Assembly (NCBI RefSeq): GCF_030817355.1
Contig: NZ_JAUSZH010000001.1
Span: 2,164,501-2,228,500 of the forward strand
DNA: 64,000 nt
Direction: 5' to 3'
DNA from: Streptomyces sp. V1I1
Lineage (GTDB): Bacteria > Actinomycetota > Actinomycetes > Streptomycetales > Streptomycetaceae
In this document: positions 10,167 to 18,942 of the stretch, one piece after another
How the letters are laid out: each line of letters starts with the position of its first letter
Position numbering within the stretch: position 1 is the stretch's first letter
The notes under the pieces: model-generated
Seen by the model: the letters and a program-made list of their open reading frames with translations, nothing else
What the model was told of the DNA's origin: nothing
Databases searched by the model: none
Position numbers and translations under genes: made by a program

Positions 10167-11741
10167 TCAGGTGCCCTGGTCCGACGCCGCCGCCGATGTC
10201 GTCTTCAGGGCCAGCCACAGCTCCATACGCACGTCCGGGTCGTCCAGCGAGCGGCCCAGAATCTCCTCGACCCGGCGCATCCGGTAACGCAGCGTATGGC
10301 GGTGTACGCCCAAGTCGGCGGCTGCCGCGTCCCACTGGCCGTGGCGCGAGAGCCAGGCGCGCAGGGAGGCGACCAGGTCGCCGCGGCCGGTCGCGTCGTG
10401 TTCGTACAGCGCGCGCAGCATGCCGTCGGCGAAGGCGCGCACCGCGTCGTCGGCGAGCAGCGGGAGGACCGATCCGGCGGCGAGTTCTTCGTGCTCGACG
10501 AGCGCGCGTCCGCGCCGCCGGGCGACCGAGAGCGCCTGTTCGGCCTGTTTGTACGCGCCCGCGGCAGCTATCGGCCCGGTCGGCGCGGAGAGTCCGACCA
10601 CCACCTCGGCGTCCTCGGCCTCTTTGTCCGCGTACGCCGCCGTGCAGGCCGCTACGACCGCACCGCCGTCCGCGGCCAGCACCACCAGCCGGTCGTCCAT
10701 GTACGGCACGTCGAGCAGCGGCTCGCCCGCCCTGGCCGCAGCCGACTCCAGCGATTCGGCGAATGCCTGGAGCGGGTGCTCGGCGGCCGGGTCCGGCTCA
10801 CCCGCGGGCTCGGCGATCAGGAGCCGGAAGGGGGCGTCGAGCAGCCCGCCGTAGAGGTCTCCGGCGACCGCGCGCGCATGGTCCTGCTGGCCGGAAAGCA
10901 GCATGCGCAGCACCGCCGCGCCGAGCCGCTGTTCCGCCTCCTGGAGCGAGCGGGAGCGCTCCGTGGAGAGGGTCAGCAGGGCGACGGCGGAGTGCACGGC
11001 GTACCGCTCGGCGGTACCCAGCGGCGCTCCGGTGCCGACGGCCAGCGCGCCGCGCACCCGCCGCCCGCTGCCCAGCGACTGCAGTTCGACCCGGTCGTCG
11101 TCGGTGTCACCGACCACCGCGCTCGCGGGCGCGGACCGCTCACGCAGCCGCTCCACGTCGGCGGTGAGCCGGGCGGCCCGCCGTGTGGCCCATTCGGGCG
11201 CTGCCGCGACGACGGCGCCGGACGCGTCGTACAGCGCGGCCCAGCCGTTGACATGCGCGGCGAGGCGGGCGACGACGCCGCCGGGGCCCTCGGCGAGCGC
11301 GGCCCGCGTCAGCTCTCGCTGTGCCTCGAAACCGGCCGTCACCGCGCGGTACTGGTCGGCGGCGATCGCGGCGGAGACCGCCTTGCTGATGGCGAGGAAG
11401 GGGGTCTTGCGCGGTACGGCGAGGAGCGGAAGGTCCTCCTCCTTCGCCGCCTCGACGAGCGCGTCCGGGATGTCCTCGTAGTACACGCCGACCGCGAAGC
11501 CGAGCCCGACGACGCCCGCGCCCACGAGCCTGCGCACATAGCGGCGCATCGCCTCGCGGTCCTCGGCGTCCAGGGTCATCGCCGTGACGAGCAGCAGCTC
11601 GCCGCCCTCCATGTACGGCACGGGGTCGGCGAGTTCGCTGACATGCGCCCAGCGCACGGGCGTCTCGAGCCGGTCCTCCCCGGCGCGCACGGTGAGTTTG
11701 AGCGCCGAGTGCTGGACGAGCGAGGCGAGCGTGGGCGGCAT
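10167..11741 (-). CDS. PucR-family transcriptional regulator
   Basis: The product has 524 residues from the ATG at 11741 (MPPTLASLV). The N-terminal PucR domain (WAHVSELADPVPYMEGGELLL) is followed by a CdaR/GGDEF-like middle domain and a C-terminal HTH_30 domain (LGVHRHTLRYRMRRVEEILG) ending about 35 residues before the stop. PucR/CdaR proteins usually activate nitrogen-compound catabolism genes next to them. The aldehyde dehydrogenase gene lies directly downstream, and gabT is the nearest divergent catabolic gene, so control of GABA use is inferred. Confidence 0.88.
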   Translation of the reverse strand: MPPTLASLVQHSALKLTVRAGEDRLETPVRWAHVSELADPVPYMEGGELLLVTAMTLDAEDREAMRRYVRRLVGAGVVGLGFAVGVYYEDIPDALVEAAKEEDLPLLAVPRKTPFLAISKAVSAAIAADQYRAVTAGFEAQRELTRAALAEGPGGVVARLAAHVNGWAALYDASGAVVAAAPEWATRRAARLTADVERLRERSAPASAVVGDTDDDRVELQSLGSGRRVRGALAVGTGAPLGTAERYAVHSAVALLTLSTERSRSLQEAEQRLGAAVLRMLLSGQQDHARAVAGDLYGGLLDAPFRLLIAEPAGEPDPAAEHPLQAFAESLESAAARAGEPLLDVPYMDDRLVVLAADGGAVVAACTAAYADKEAEDAEVVVGLSAPTGPIAAAGAYKQAEQALSVARRRGRALVEHEELAAGSVLPLLADDAVRAFADGMLRALYEHDATGRGDLVASLRAWLSRHGQWDAAAADLGVHRHTLRYRMRRVEEILGRSLDDPDVRMELWLALKTTSAAASDQGT

Positions 11742-11848
11742 GGGACCTTGAGCCCTTCGAACAGACGCGCAGAGGTGCAGATGATTTCGCCGTCCCGTAC
11801 GAACGGCGTACATCGATTCTGCCAGGGCGTAGCAGTGCGTGGCTCGGG

Positions 11849-13954
11849 TCAGGTCCTCAGATCCACCAGAAGGGGCGGCGCGTGCTCGCCCCGTACGGTC
11901 GTCAGCGAGAGCACCGCGTGCCCGGCGGGCACCGCGTGCGCGAGGTCGGACGCCGACCAGCGGGCCCGCTCGACCTCCCGCACGGTGATCGCCTCGGCGG
12001 TGGCCGCCTTACCGGTGACCAGGCGGCGCATCATGTGCAGCGCCTTGGTGAGGGGCTCGTCGGAGATGATCTGCCGGTTGGTGACGTCCCGGGTCTGCAC
12101 CCACTCGGTGCCCCACGTCTCGGCGAACCGGCCGCCGTCCCAGGGCGCGAGCCCGGCGAATGCCATCCGGCAGCCGACCGCGCCGAGCAGCGGGCCGCGC
12201 AGCGGCTCAGGCACGTCCTCCAGAGTGCGCAGCGCGAAGACCACGCCGGCGTTGGCGGAGCGCAGCCGCTGTACCGCGCGCACAGAGTCGGCGGTCACGG
12301 TGTACGTCGCGTCGTCCAGGACGAGAGCGGCGAACAGGGACCGGTCGGAGCGGGTCAGCGCGGCCTCGGTGAACTGGGCGAGGACCAGGCGCGCGATGAT
12401 CCGCGAGGCCTCGGCGTGGCCGCGCTCGGGCAGGTCGACGCGGACCCGCAGCGGGTGCTCGATGGCGCGCAGCGAGAACTGCCGGCCGCCGCCGTCGGTA
12501 CGGAAGAAGTGCGCGAAGGCGGGCCGGTCAAGGAAGGAAATCCGCTCGGCGAGCAGTACGCCGATGTCGTCGGCGCGGGCCGACTGCCGTTCCCTGGCGT
12601 CCAGTTCACGCAGCTGGGCGGCGGCGCCGGGGTCGGCGGCGGCCTCCAGGGCGGTGCGCAGCGCGCCGACCGCGGCGGGCGCGCCGCCGAGCAGCTCACG
12701 CAGCTCGGGTACGGCGGGGAAGTGGCCGTGGACGCACTGGTAGGGCCCGATCAGCTGGGCCAGCGCGGTGGCGGCGCGCCTGCTGTCACCGCCGGGATGG
12801 GTGGCGGCGAGATCCCCGACGAGGGCCTCGGCGAGCATCCGGGCGGCCTCGTCGGGGTCGTCGGCGCCGCCGTAGAGGTCGAGGTCGTGGGTGGAGTCGG
12901 GGCGGCCGACGCCGATGACGAGGTCGAAGGCGTCGTCGGGGGCGAGGCCGGTGCCGTACGCGGTGACGGCGACGACGGCCGCGCGGTTGGCGAGCGCGAG
13001 CAGGCACATCGACTCGACGACGGGCCGCACAAGACGCACACTCTTGCCGGACCCGGAGGGCCCGACGGCGAGCAGCGAGGTGCCGAGGAGAGCGGGTTCG
13101 AGGGCGACGCCGGTGGTGCGGCGGGCGTAGGGGTTTCGGGGGTCGTCGACGGCGGTGCCGATCTTGACCTGTGCGGTGGCCAGGTCGTGGGTTGCGGTGC
13201 GGACGGGCAGGTCGCGTCCGCCGGAAGGGTGGGCGCAGGCGGCCGGGCCGTGCTTGCGCACGGTGTCGGTAAAGGCGGCGAGCCGTTCGGGCCGGGCGTG
13301 GACACCCTGCCAGGCGCGCCGGATCCGCGCGTAGTCGACATCACCGAGCGCGCCGGAGCGGGTGGCTTCGGCGAGGCTCCGCGCCGCGTCGGACAGGCCG
13401 GCCGCGCGCAGCTCGGGCCAGTCGGCGGGGTCGGCCTCCGGAGGCCGAGGCGGGGCGGTGACCGGCTTGTCGGCGCGGCGCACATAGCGGTGCCAGATCT
13501 CCGGTACGTGGCCGATCCGGGCGAAGAACACGAGCAGGGCGCCGCCGACGATCGCGTAGTAGATGTAGCTGGCCGTCGCCCAGGTGGGCGGGTCGGAGCG
13601 CCAGGAGTCGGGGGTCAGGACGAGGAGCGGCCAGATCCAGTAGCGGCCGAGGTAGCCGTTCCACAGGAGCGACCACAGCAGCCAGCCGCTGAGCAGTGCG
13701 ATGAGGGCACCGGCGAAGAGGCGGCGGGCCGGGACGAGCTCGGGCTCTTCCTCGGGACGGGCGCGGTGGCCGAGCCGCCAGATGCCGGGGTCGGCGGCCG
13801 GGCGCGGGGTGCGCAGCCAGTCGACGACGGCGGGGCGGGTGGTGGGCGCATGGCCGGGGACGGCGGGGATCCCGGGGACGACTAGTGGCCTCGCCTGCCG
13901 TGGCACCGGGTTTGACCGTGTGCCGCGTGCGTCGAATGTGCCTTCGGAATCCAT
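11849..13954 (-). CDS. Membrane-anchored VirD4/FtsK-like ATPase
   Basis: The product has 701 residues. Two hydrophobic segments lie around residues 80-105 (FAGALIALLSGWLLWSLLW) and 125-147 (ASYIYYAIVGGALLVFFA). The P-loop AVGPSGSGKSVRL lies near residue 305 with arginine/valine context like type IV coupling proteins. FAALVLDDATY near residue 555 is a likely Walker B. This topology (two N-terminal membrane helices, then a motor domain) matches VirD4/TraD/FtsK-type DNA or protein pumps. No relaxase, pilus or secretion gene is nearby. A weak promoter (GTGAAC, 17 bp, TAGATT) lies at 14000-14028 on this strand. Function is unknown; it is conserved in Streptomyces as I recall. Confidence 0.75.
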   Translation of the reverse strand: MDSEGTFDARGTRSNPVPRQARPLVVPGIPAVPGHAPTTRPAVVDWLRTPRPAADPGIWRLGHRARPEEEPELVPARRLFAGALIALLSGWLLWSLLWNGYLGRYWIWPLLVLTPDSWRSDPPTWATASYIYYAIVGGALLVFFARIGHVPEIWHRYVRRADKPVTAPPRPPEADPADWPELRAAGLSDAARSLAEATRSGALGDVDYARIRRAWQGVHARPERLAAFTDTVRKHGPAACAHPSGGRDLPVRTATHDLATAQVKIGTAVDDPRNPYARRTTGVALEPALLGTSLLAVGPSGSGKSVRLVRPVVESMCLLALANRAAVVAVTAYGTGLAPDDAFDLVIGVGRPDSTHDLDLYGGADDPDEAARMLAEALVGDLAATHPGGDSRRAATALAQLIGPYQCVHGHFPAVPELRELLGGAPAAVGALRTALEAAADPGAAAQLRELDARERQSARADDIGVLLAERISFLDRPAFAHFFRTDGGGRQFSLRAIEHPLRVRVDLPERGHAEASRIIARLVLAQFTEAALTRSDRSLFAALVLDDATYTVTADSVRAVQRLRSANAGVVFALRTLEDVPEPLRGPLLGAVGCRMAFAGLAPWDGGRFAETWGTEWVQTRDVTNRQIISDEPLTKALHMMRRLVTGKAATAEAITVREVERARWSASDLAHAVPAGHAVLSLTTVRGEHAPPLLVDLRT

Positions 13955-14248
13955 GAACCGCTGCCCCCTGACCAGCCAGGCCCGCTCTGTGCACCCGTCA
14001 ATCTAGTGCCCCTGCCGGGGTAGTTCACTGATGCACCCCGCCCTGGCGGTCCGGGCACGTGCCTGCTGCCCTGCTTCTCGGCCGGGGGTCCAGGCACGGA
14101 CCAGCCCGCCCAGCCCCCGCCCGCCTATGTCCGGCGCGGACAACGACACACCCCCAACACTCCCGAACGGCGCATGCCCGGCCCCCTCTCCCGCGCCTAG
14201 CCTGCGGAGAAAGAGAAGTAGCGTCCGGAACACCCCCAGGAGCCCCTC

Positions 14249-15583
14249 ATGACCGCAATCCCGCAGGAGCGCCGCGTCGTCACCGCCATCCCCGGCCCGA
14301 AGTCGATCGAGCTGCAGGCCCGCCGTACCGCCGCGGTCGCCAGCGGTGTGGGGTCCGTGCTGCCCGTGTTCACCGCCCGCGCCGGCGGCGGTGTCATCGA
14401 GGACGTGGACGGCAACCGCCTCATCGACTTCGGCTCCGGCATCGCAGTGACCTCCGTCGGCGCCTCCGCCGAGGCCGTCGTACGCCGCGCGTCCGCGCAG
14501 CTCGCCGACTTCACCCACACCTGTTTCATGGTCACGCCCTACGAGGGGTACGTCGAGGTCGCCGAGGCACTCGCCGAGCTGACGCCGGGCGACCACGCGA
14601 AGAAGTCCGCGCTGTTCAACTCCGGCGCGGAGGCCGTCGAGAACGCGGTGAAGATCGCCCGCGCCTACACCAAGCGCCAGGCCGTCGTGGTCTTCGACCA
14701 CGGCTACCACGGCCGGACCAACCTCACGATGGCGCTGACCGCCAAGAACATGCCGTACAAGCAGGGCTTCGGGCCGTTCGCGCCCGAGGTCTACCGGGTG
14801 CCCGTGGCGTACGGCTACCGCTGGCTGACCGGCCCCGAGAACGCCGGCGCCGAGGCGTCCGCCCAGGCCATCGACATGATCAACAAGCAGATCGGCGCCG
14901 AGAACGTCGCCGCGATCATCATCGAGCCGGTCCTCGGCGAGGGCGGCTTCATCGAGCCGGCCAAGGGCTTCCTGCCCGCGATCTCGCAGTTCGCGAAGGA
15001 CAACGGGATCGTGTTCGTCGCGGACGAGATCCAGTCCGGCTTCTGCCGCACCGGCCAGTGGTTCGCCTGCGAGGACGAGGGCATCGTCCCGGACCTGATC
15101 ACCACCGCCAAGGGAATCGCGGGCGGTCTGCCGCTCGCCGCCGTGACCGGCCGCGCCGAGATCATGGACGCCCCGCACGCGGGCGGCCTCGGCGGCACCT
15201 ACGGCGGCAACCCGGTGGCCTGCGCCGGCGCGCTCGGCGCCATCGAGACCATGAAGGAGCTCGACCTCAACGGCAAGGCGAAGCGCATCGAGGAGGTCAT
15301 GAAGGGCCGCCTCACCGCGATGGCCGAGAAGTTCGACATCATCGGCGACATCCGCGGCCGCGGCGCGATGATCGCGATCGAGCTGGTCAAGGACCGCGAC
15401 TCCAAGGAGCCGAACCCGGCCGCCACCGCCGCACTCGCCAAGGCCTGCCACGCCGAGGGTCTGCTGGTCCTCACCTGCGGCACGTACGGCAATGTGCTGC
15501 GCTTCCTGCCCCCGCTGGTGATCGGCGAGGACCTGCTCAACGAGGGTCTGGACATCATCGAGCAGGCCTTCGCCGGCGTGTGA
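14249..15583 (+). CDS. gabT: 4-aminobutyrate--2-oxoglutarate transaminase
   Basis: The product has 444 residues with a good ribosome binding site (CCAGGAG) 7 bp before the ATG. It is a class III PLP aminotransferase: FNSGAEAVENAVKIAR, DHGYHGRTNLTMALT, the aspartate in VFVADEIQSG, and the PLP lysine in TTAKGIAGGLPLA near residue 288. GabT converts GABA and 2-oxoglutarate to succinate semialdehyde and glutamate. It is divergent from the VirD4-like ATPase gene, with 294 bp between them. A PAP2 phosphatase gene follows on the same strand. It forms part of the polyamine/GABA catabolic neighbourhood. Confidence 0.93.
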   Translation: MTAIPQERRVVTAIPGPKSIELQARRTAAVASGVGSVLPVFTARAGGGVIEDVDGNRLIDFGSGIAVTSVGASAEAVVRRASAQLADFTHTCFMVTPYEGYVEVAEALAELTPGDHAKKSALFNSGAEAVENAVKIARAYTKRQAVVVFDHGYHGRTNLTMALTAKNMPYKQGFGPFAPEVYRVPVAYGYRWLTGPENAGAEASAQAIDMINKQIGAENVAAIIIEPVLGEGGFIEPAKGFLPAISQFAKDNGIVFVADEIQSGFCRTGQWFACEDEGIVPDLITTAKGIAGGLPLAAVTGRAEIMDAPHAGGLGGTYGGNPVACAGALGAIETMKELDLNGKAKRIEEVMKGRLTAMAEKFDIIGDIRGRGAMIAIELVKDRDSKEPNPAATAALAKACHAEGLLVLTCGTYGNVLRFLPPLVIGEDLLNEGLDIIEQAFAGV

Positions 15584-15708
15584 CCAGCGTCTGACCGACG
15601 TCTGACCAAGTGGAACAGTCAGGGCCTGTGAAGAAGCTGTGGGGGGCCGATGGCGGGATGGAGATCCGCCTGTCGGTCCCCCCGGCCCCTGCCGTACGGT
15701 TTCTGCAG

Positions 15709-16518
15709 ATGAGAGAAACACCCCGCTCGCAGGGGACTGCGGGCGACACCACGGCGGAGCCTCCCCAGCCCCGTCTTGGTTGTGCCCTCGCGCACACCAC
15801 TGGAGCTTCCGGCTCCGGAACTCCTCACCGATCGGATGGCCGCCCGCCCCAAACCCCCCGGGGCGCGCGGCAAACCGGTCCGGCCGGCCCCCTCGGAACT
15901 ACCCCCCCTGTTCCGAGGCGGCCGGCTTCTCTTCTTTCCGCGTCGCTTGTGGCGCTGTGCGCCGTCGTCTTTGCGTTGATCACCTGGCAGGTGGCCGCGG
16001 ACGGGCCGTTGCGGTCGCTGGACGAACGCGTCGAGCTCAGGATCGCCGGCCGCGGCCCCTGGACGCTGACCGGTCAGCTGGCCGACCTCGGCAGCATGGA
16101 GGTCGCGCTTCCTGTCCTGGGCGCGGCCATCGCGTACGCGGTGTGGCGCGGCCATCGGACCGAGGCGCTGTACGCCGCCCTCGCCATGGCCGCCGTTCCC
16201 GCGCTCGTCGCGCCCCTGAAGGCTCTGATCGACCGCCAGGGCCCGCTCACCGAGGTGACCGGCTTCTACCCCTCCGGCCATGCGGCGACCGCGATGGTGG
16301 CCTACTGCGGCGCGGCGATGCTCATCACCCCGTATCTCAGGCGCAGATGGGCGATGCCCGTCGCCGTGGTGCTGACCCTGGCGACGGGCATCGGACTCGT
16401 CCTGCACGGTTATCACTGGCCGCTGGACGTCATCGGCAGCTGGTGCCTGTGCGGGATGCTGCTGATCGTCAACTCCATCCGTAGGCGTCGAAGTTCTTCG
16501 AGAACTCCCACTGGTTGA
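15709..16518 (+). CDS. PAP2-family membrane phosphatase
   Basis: The product has about 269 residues from the ATG at 15709; an ATG at 15610 is possible, and the 80-residue N-terminus is Pro/Gly-rich and poorly constrained. After a hydrophobic helix (LSASLVALCAVVFALITW) come the PAP2 motifs KALIDRQGP (a variant of KxxxxxxRP), YPSGHAATAM and HWPLDVIGS. Such proteins dephosphorylate lipid phosphates such as phosphatidic acid or undecaprenyl pyrophosphate on the outer membrane face. The last 50 bp overlap, tail to tail, the 3' end of the chitinase gene, so the final SIRRRRSSSRTPTG residues are antisense to chitinase codons. Phosphatase activity is probable; the substrate is unknown. Confidence 0.8.
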   Translation: MRETPRSQGTAGDTTAEPPQPRLGCALAHTTGASGSGTPHRSDGRPPQTPRGARQTGPAGPLGTTPPVPRRPASLLSASLVALCAVVFALITWQVAADGPLRSLDERVELRIAGRGPWTLTGQLADLGSMEVALPVLGAAIAYAVWRGHRTEALYAALAMAAVPALVAPLKALIDRQGPLTEVTGFYPSGHAATAMVAYCGAAMLITPYLRRRWAMPVAVVLTLATGIGLVLHGYHWPLDVIGSWCLCGMLLIVNSIRRRRSSSRTPTG

Positions 16519-18271
16519 ACCGGTCCCAGTTGATCGACCAGGTCATCAGGCCACGCAGGGACGGCCAGGTGCCGTGGGTCTGGTACGAGCCGCAGCTCAC
16601 CTTCTTCGTCAGGCAGTCCAGTGCCTTGTTCACCTCCGCCGGCGTGGTGTGGCCGTTGCCCGCCTGGGTGGATGCGGGCAGGCCGATGGCGACCTGCCCG
16701 GGGCGCAGGGCGGGGAAGACCTTGGTGGTGTCGCCGGCGACCGGGAAGCCGGTCAGCAGCATGTCGGTCATGGCGATGTGGAAGTCCGCGCCACCCATGG
16801 AGTGGTACTGGTTGTCCAGGCCCATGATCGAGCCCGAGTTGTAGTCCTGGACGTGCAGCAGGGTGAGGTCGTCGCGCAGGGCGTGGATGACCGGGAGGTA
16901 CGCCCCGGCCCGCGGGTCCTGGCCGCCCCAGGGGCCCGAGCCGTAGTACTGGTAGCCGAGCTGCACGAAGAACGTCTCCGGGGCCATGGTGAGCACGAAG
17001 TCGGAGCCGTACTTCGCCTTGAGGGTCTTGATCGCCGAGATCAGGTTGACGATCACCGGTGAGGTCGGGGAGCGGAAGTCCGTGTCGCCGGTGTTCAGGG
17101 AGAGCGAGTGGCCCTCGAAATCGATGTCCAGGCCGTCGAGACCGTACTCGTCGATGATCTTCGAGACCGAGGAGACGAAGGTGTCACGGGCGGCCGTGGT
17201 GGAGAGCTGGACCTGGCCGTTGGCGCCGCCGATGGAGATCAGGACCTTCTTGCCGGCCGCCTGCTTGGCCTTGATGGCGGCCTTGAAGTCGGCGGTCGAT
17301 TCGACGTTCGGGCACTCGGACGCCGGGCAGAGGCTGAAGCGGATGTCGCCGGAGGTGACCGAGGTCGGTTCGCCGAAGGCGAGGTTGATGACGTCCCAGG
17401 AGTCGGGGACGTCGACCATGCGCGTGTAGCCGGAGCCGTTGGCGAAGCTGGCGTGCAGATAGCCGACGAGGGCGTGGGCGGGCAGCTCGCCGCCGCTGCC
17501 GCCGCCGCCCGAGGTGGTGGTCGCGGTGACCGCCGCCGACTTCGCGGACTCGCCCGCCGTGTTGGCCGCCGAGACCTGGAAGCTGTACGAGGTGGAGGGG
17601 GCCAGTCCGGTGACGGTGGCCGAAGTCCCGCTCACCGTTTGGACCTTGGTGCCGCCCCGGTAGACGTGGTAGCTGGTGGCGCCGGAGGACGGGGACCAGC
17701 TGAGCGGGACCGAGGTGGAGCCGGGGGACCCCGCTGTGAGGCCGGTGGGGGCGGCCGGGATCTGGACCGGGTCGCCGCCGGGGCCGAGCAGGGAGAGGTC
17801 GTCGGCGTAGTAGCTGGGTGTGCCGTACCAGCCGTGGGTGTAGATCGTTACCGAGGTGGTGGCCGCGCCCGTGCGGAAGGTCGTGCTCAGCCGCTGCCAG
17901 CTCGGCGCGGACGCCGTCCAGGTGGAGACGTCGGTGGTGCCGGTGCCCGATGCGCCCAGGTAGAAATAGCTGCCCTGGACCCAGCCGCTCAGCGTGTAGT
18001 CGGAGTTGGGCTTGACCGTCACCGTCTGGCTGCACTTGGCGTTGTCGCTGCCCGCAGGCGTTGCCTTGAGCGCGGAACTTCCGCCGTGGGCCGGCGAGTT
18101 GACGACGACGCCGCTGCCCGACGTACAGCTCCAGCCGTCCAGGCCCGCCTCGAAGCCGCCATTGCGGGCGAGTTCGGTGTCGGCCGCTCCGGCGGAGGTC
18201 GCCGTGGCGACAAGTCCGCTGATGGCGAGGGCGGCCGCCGACAGGGCGGCCAAAAGTCTGGTGCGGTCCAC
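16469..18271 (-). CDS. Secreted modular family 18 chitinase
   Basis: The product has 600 residues. A signal peptide (MDRTRLLAALSA...TSAGAA) is followed by a carbohydrate-binding beta-sandwich module (residues about 32-165), a fibronectin type III domain (PAAPTGLTAG to TATTTS, about 170-255), a Gly/Ser linker, and a GH18 catalytic domain from about 265. The catalytic motif is DGLDIDFEG with the acid glutamate near residue 385. It hydrolyses chitin to chito-oligosaccharides outside the cell. The promoter region carries a DasR-type element, so induction by chitin breakdown products is expected. It overlaps the PAP2 gene by 50 bp at the 3' end. Confidence 0.94.
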   Translation of the reverse strand: MDRTRLLAALSAAALAISGLVATATSAGAADTELARNGGFEAGLDGWSCTSGSGVVVNSPAHGGSSALKATPAGSDNAKCSQTVTVKPNSDYTLSGWVQGSYFYLGASGTGTTDVSTWTASAPSWQRLSTTFRTGAATTSVTIYTHGWYGTPSYYADDLSLLGPGGDPVQIPAAPTGLTAGSPGSTSVPLSWSPSSGATSYHVYRGGTKVQTVSGTSATVTGLAPSTSYSFQVSAANTAGESAKSAAVTATTTSGGGGSGGELPAHALVGYLHASFANGSGYTRMVDVPDSWDVINLAFGEPTSVTSGDIRFSLCPASECPNVESTADFKAAIKAKQAAGKKVLISIGGANGQVQLSTTAARDTFVSSVSKIIDEYGLDGLDIDFEGHSLSLNTGDTDFRSPTSPVIVNLISAIKTLKAKYGSDFVLTMAPETFFVQLGYQYYGSGPWGGQDPRAGAYLPVIHALRDDLTLLHVQDYNSGSIMGLDNQYHSMGGADFHIAMTDMLLTGFPVAGDTTKVFPALRPGQVAIGLPASTQAGNGHTTPAEVNKALDCLTKKVSCGSYQTHGTWPSLRGLMTWSINWDRFNQWEFSKNFDAYGWS

Positions 18272-18313
18272 AACTGCCTCCGGGCGTGGGGGAATTCAAG
18301 TGGGAGCGCGCAC

Positions 18314-18348
18314 AACATGGTCCAGACCAATTGCTGTTGTCAAGACCT
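18314..18348 (-). promoter_or_regulatory. Chitinase promoter with dre-like site and partial direct repeat
   Basis: TGGTCCAGACCA at 18318-18329 is a near match to the DasR-responsive element (TGGTCTAGACCA) and is an inverted repeat. A degenerate copy TTGTCAAGACCT lies at 18337-18348, giving the paired 12-bp direct repeat known from Streptomyces chitinase promoters. On the minus strand TTGACA (18338-18343) with an 18-bp spacer to CATGTT (18314-18319) forms a plausible -35/-10 pair. The start codon is about 43 bp downstream. Repressor and activator binding is inferred from these known motifs. Confidence 0.75.
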
Positions 18349-18368
18349 CTGGCAGCACCCGGGCCGCC

Positions 18369-18842
18369 TCAATACCCGCCGCCGCGCGCGAGGCCCGCCG
18401 CCGCCTCGTGCATCGCGAGCTCCAGCAGCAGGGGATCGGTGAGCGTGCCGGAGCCGTCGGGCGGGATCAGCCAGCGCACACCGTCGCCGGCCCGACCCGG
18501 ATACGGAACGACGATCCAGGTCCCCAGGCCCGCGCTGCGTACGCCCGTGCCGACCCAGCACCCGGCTGTGCCCGGCGGTACGAAGAAGCCCATGCGCGCA
18601 TCGTCGAAGTCGGTGAGGACCGGCCCCGGCCGGTCGACCAGCCGGGTCAGTACGTCGAGCGTCGGACAGCCCAGCTCGGCCTTGAGGATCAGCACGTCCC
18701 AGCGCCGGCCTGCGGGCAGGAGGGCGACACCGAGGGGGTTGCGCTCCCAATCCCACCGGCAGGCGTCCGGGTCCGGCGCCACCGATGCCAGCCACTCCAC
18801 CGCAGTCTTGGCCCCCGAGCCAGTCAATTGCCCGGCCTCCAT
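18369..18842 (-). CDS. Conserved hypothetical protein (157 residues)
   Basis: The frame has good coding character. The product contains TAVEWLASVAPDPDACRWDWE, GVALLPAGRRWDVLILKAEL, GFFVPPGTAGCWVGTG, GTWIVVPYPGR and WLIPPDGSGTLTDP, an order and phrasing I associate with small actinobacterial proteins related to the N-terminus of bifunctional primase-polymerases. I see no catalytic aspartate pair that would support polymerase activity. It lies between the oxidase of the polyamine operon (stop at 18943) and the chitinase promoter, on the same strand. Function is unknown. Confidence 0.65.
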   Translation of the reverse strand: MEAGQLTGSGAKTAVEWLASVAPDPDACRWDWERNPLGVALLPAGRRWDVLILKAELGCPTLDVLTRLVDRPGPVLTDFDDARMGFFVPPGTAGCWVGTGVRSAGLGTWIVVPYPGRAGDGVRWLIPPDGSGTLTDPLLLELAMHEAAAGLARGGGY

Positions 18843-18942
18843 TCCGTGTCCGCAGAAGGTGCGTTCACACGGGGAGAGCGGGGTGGGCGCGCGGGATTAC
18901 GCGGGTTTCGGCTACCGATCGGCGGTGTGAACCGCGTCACCT

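Noticed and set aside
9885..12743. A 952-codon plus-strand frame
   Set aside because: It is antisense to the PucR and VirD4-like genes; composition and lack of motifs mark it as a shadow.
18863..18932. GTTCACAC/GTGTGAAC inverted repeat before the 157-residue protein
   Set aside because: Arms are short and 54 nt apart; chance is likely in this composition.
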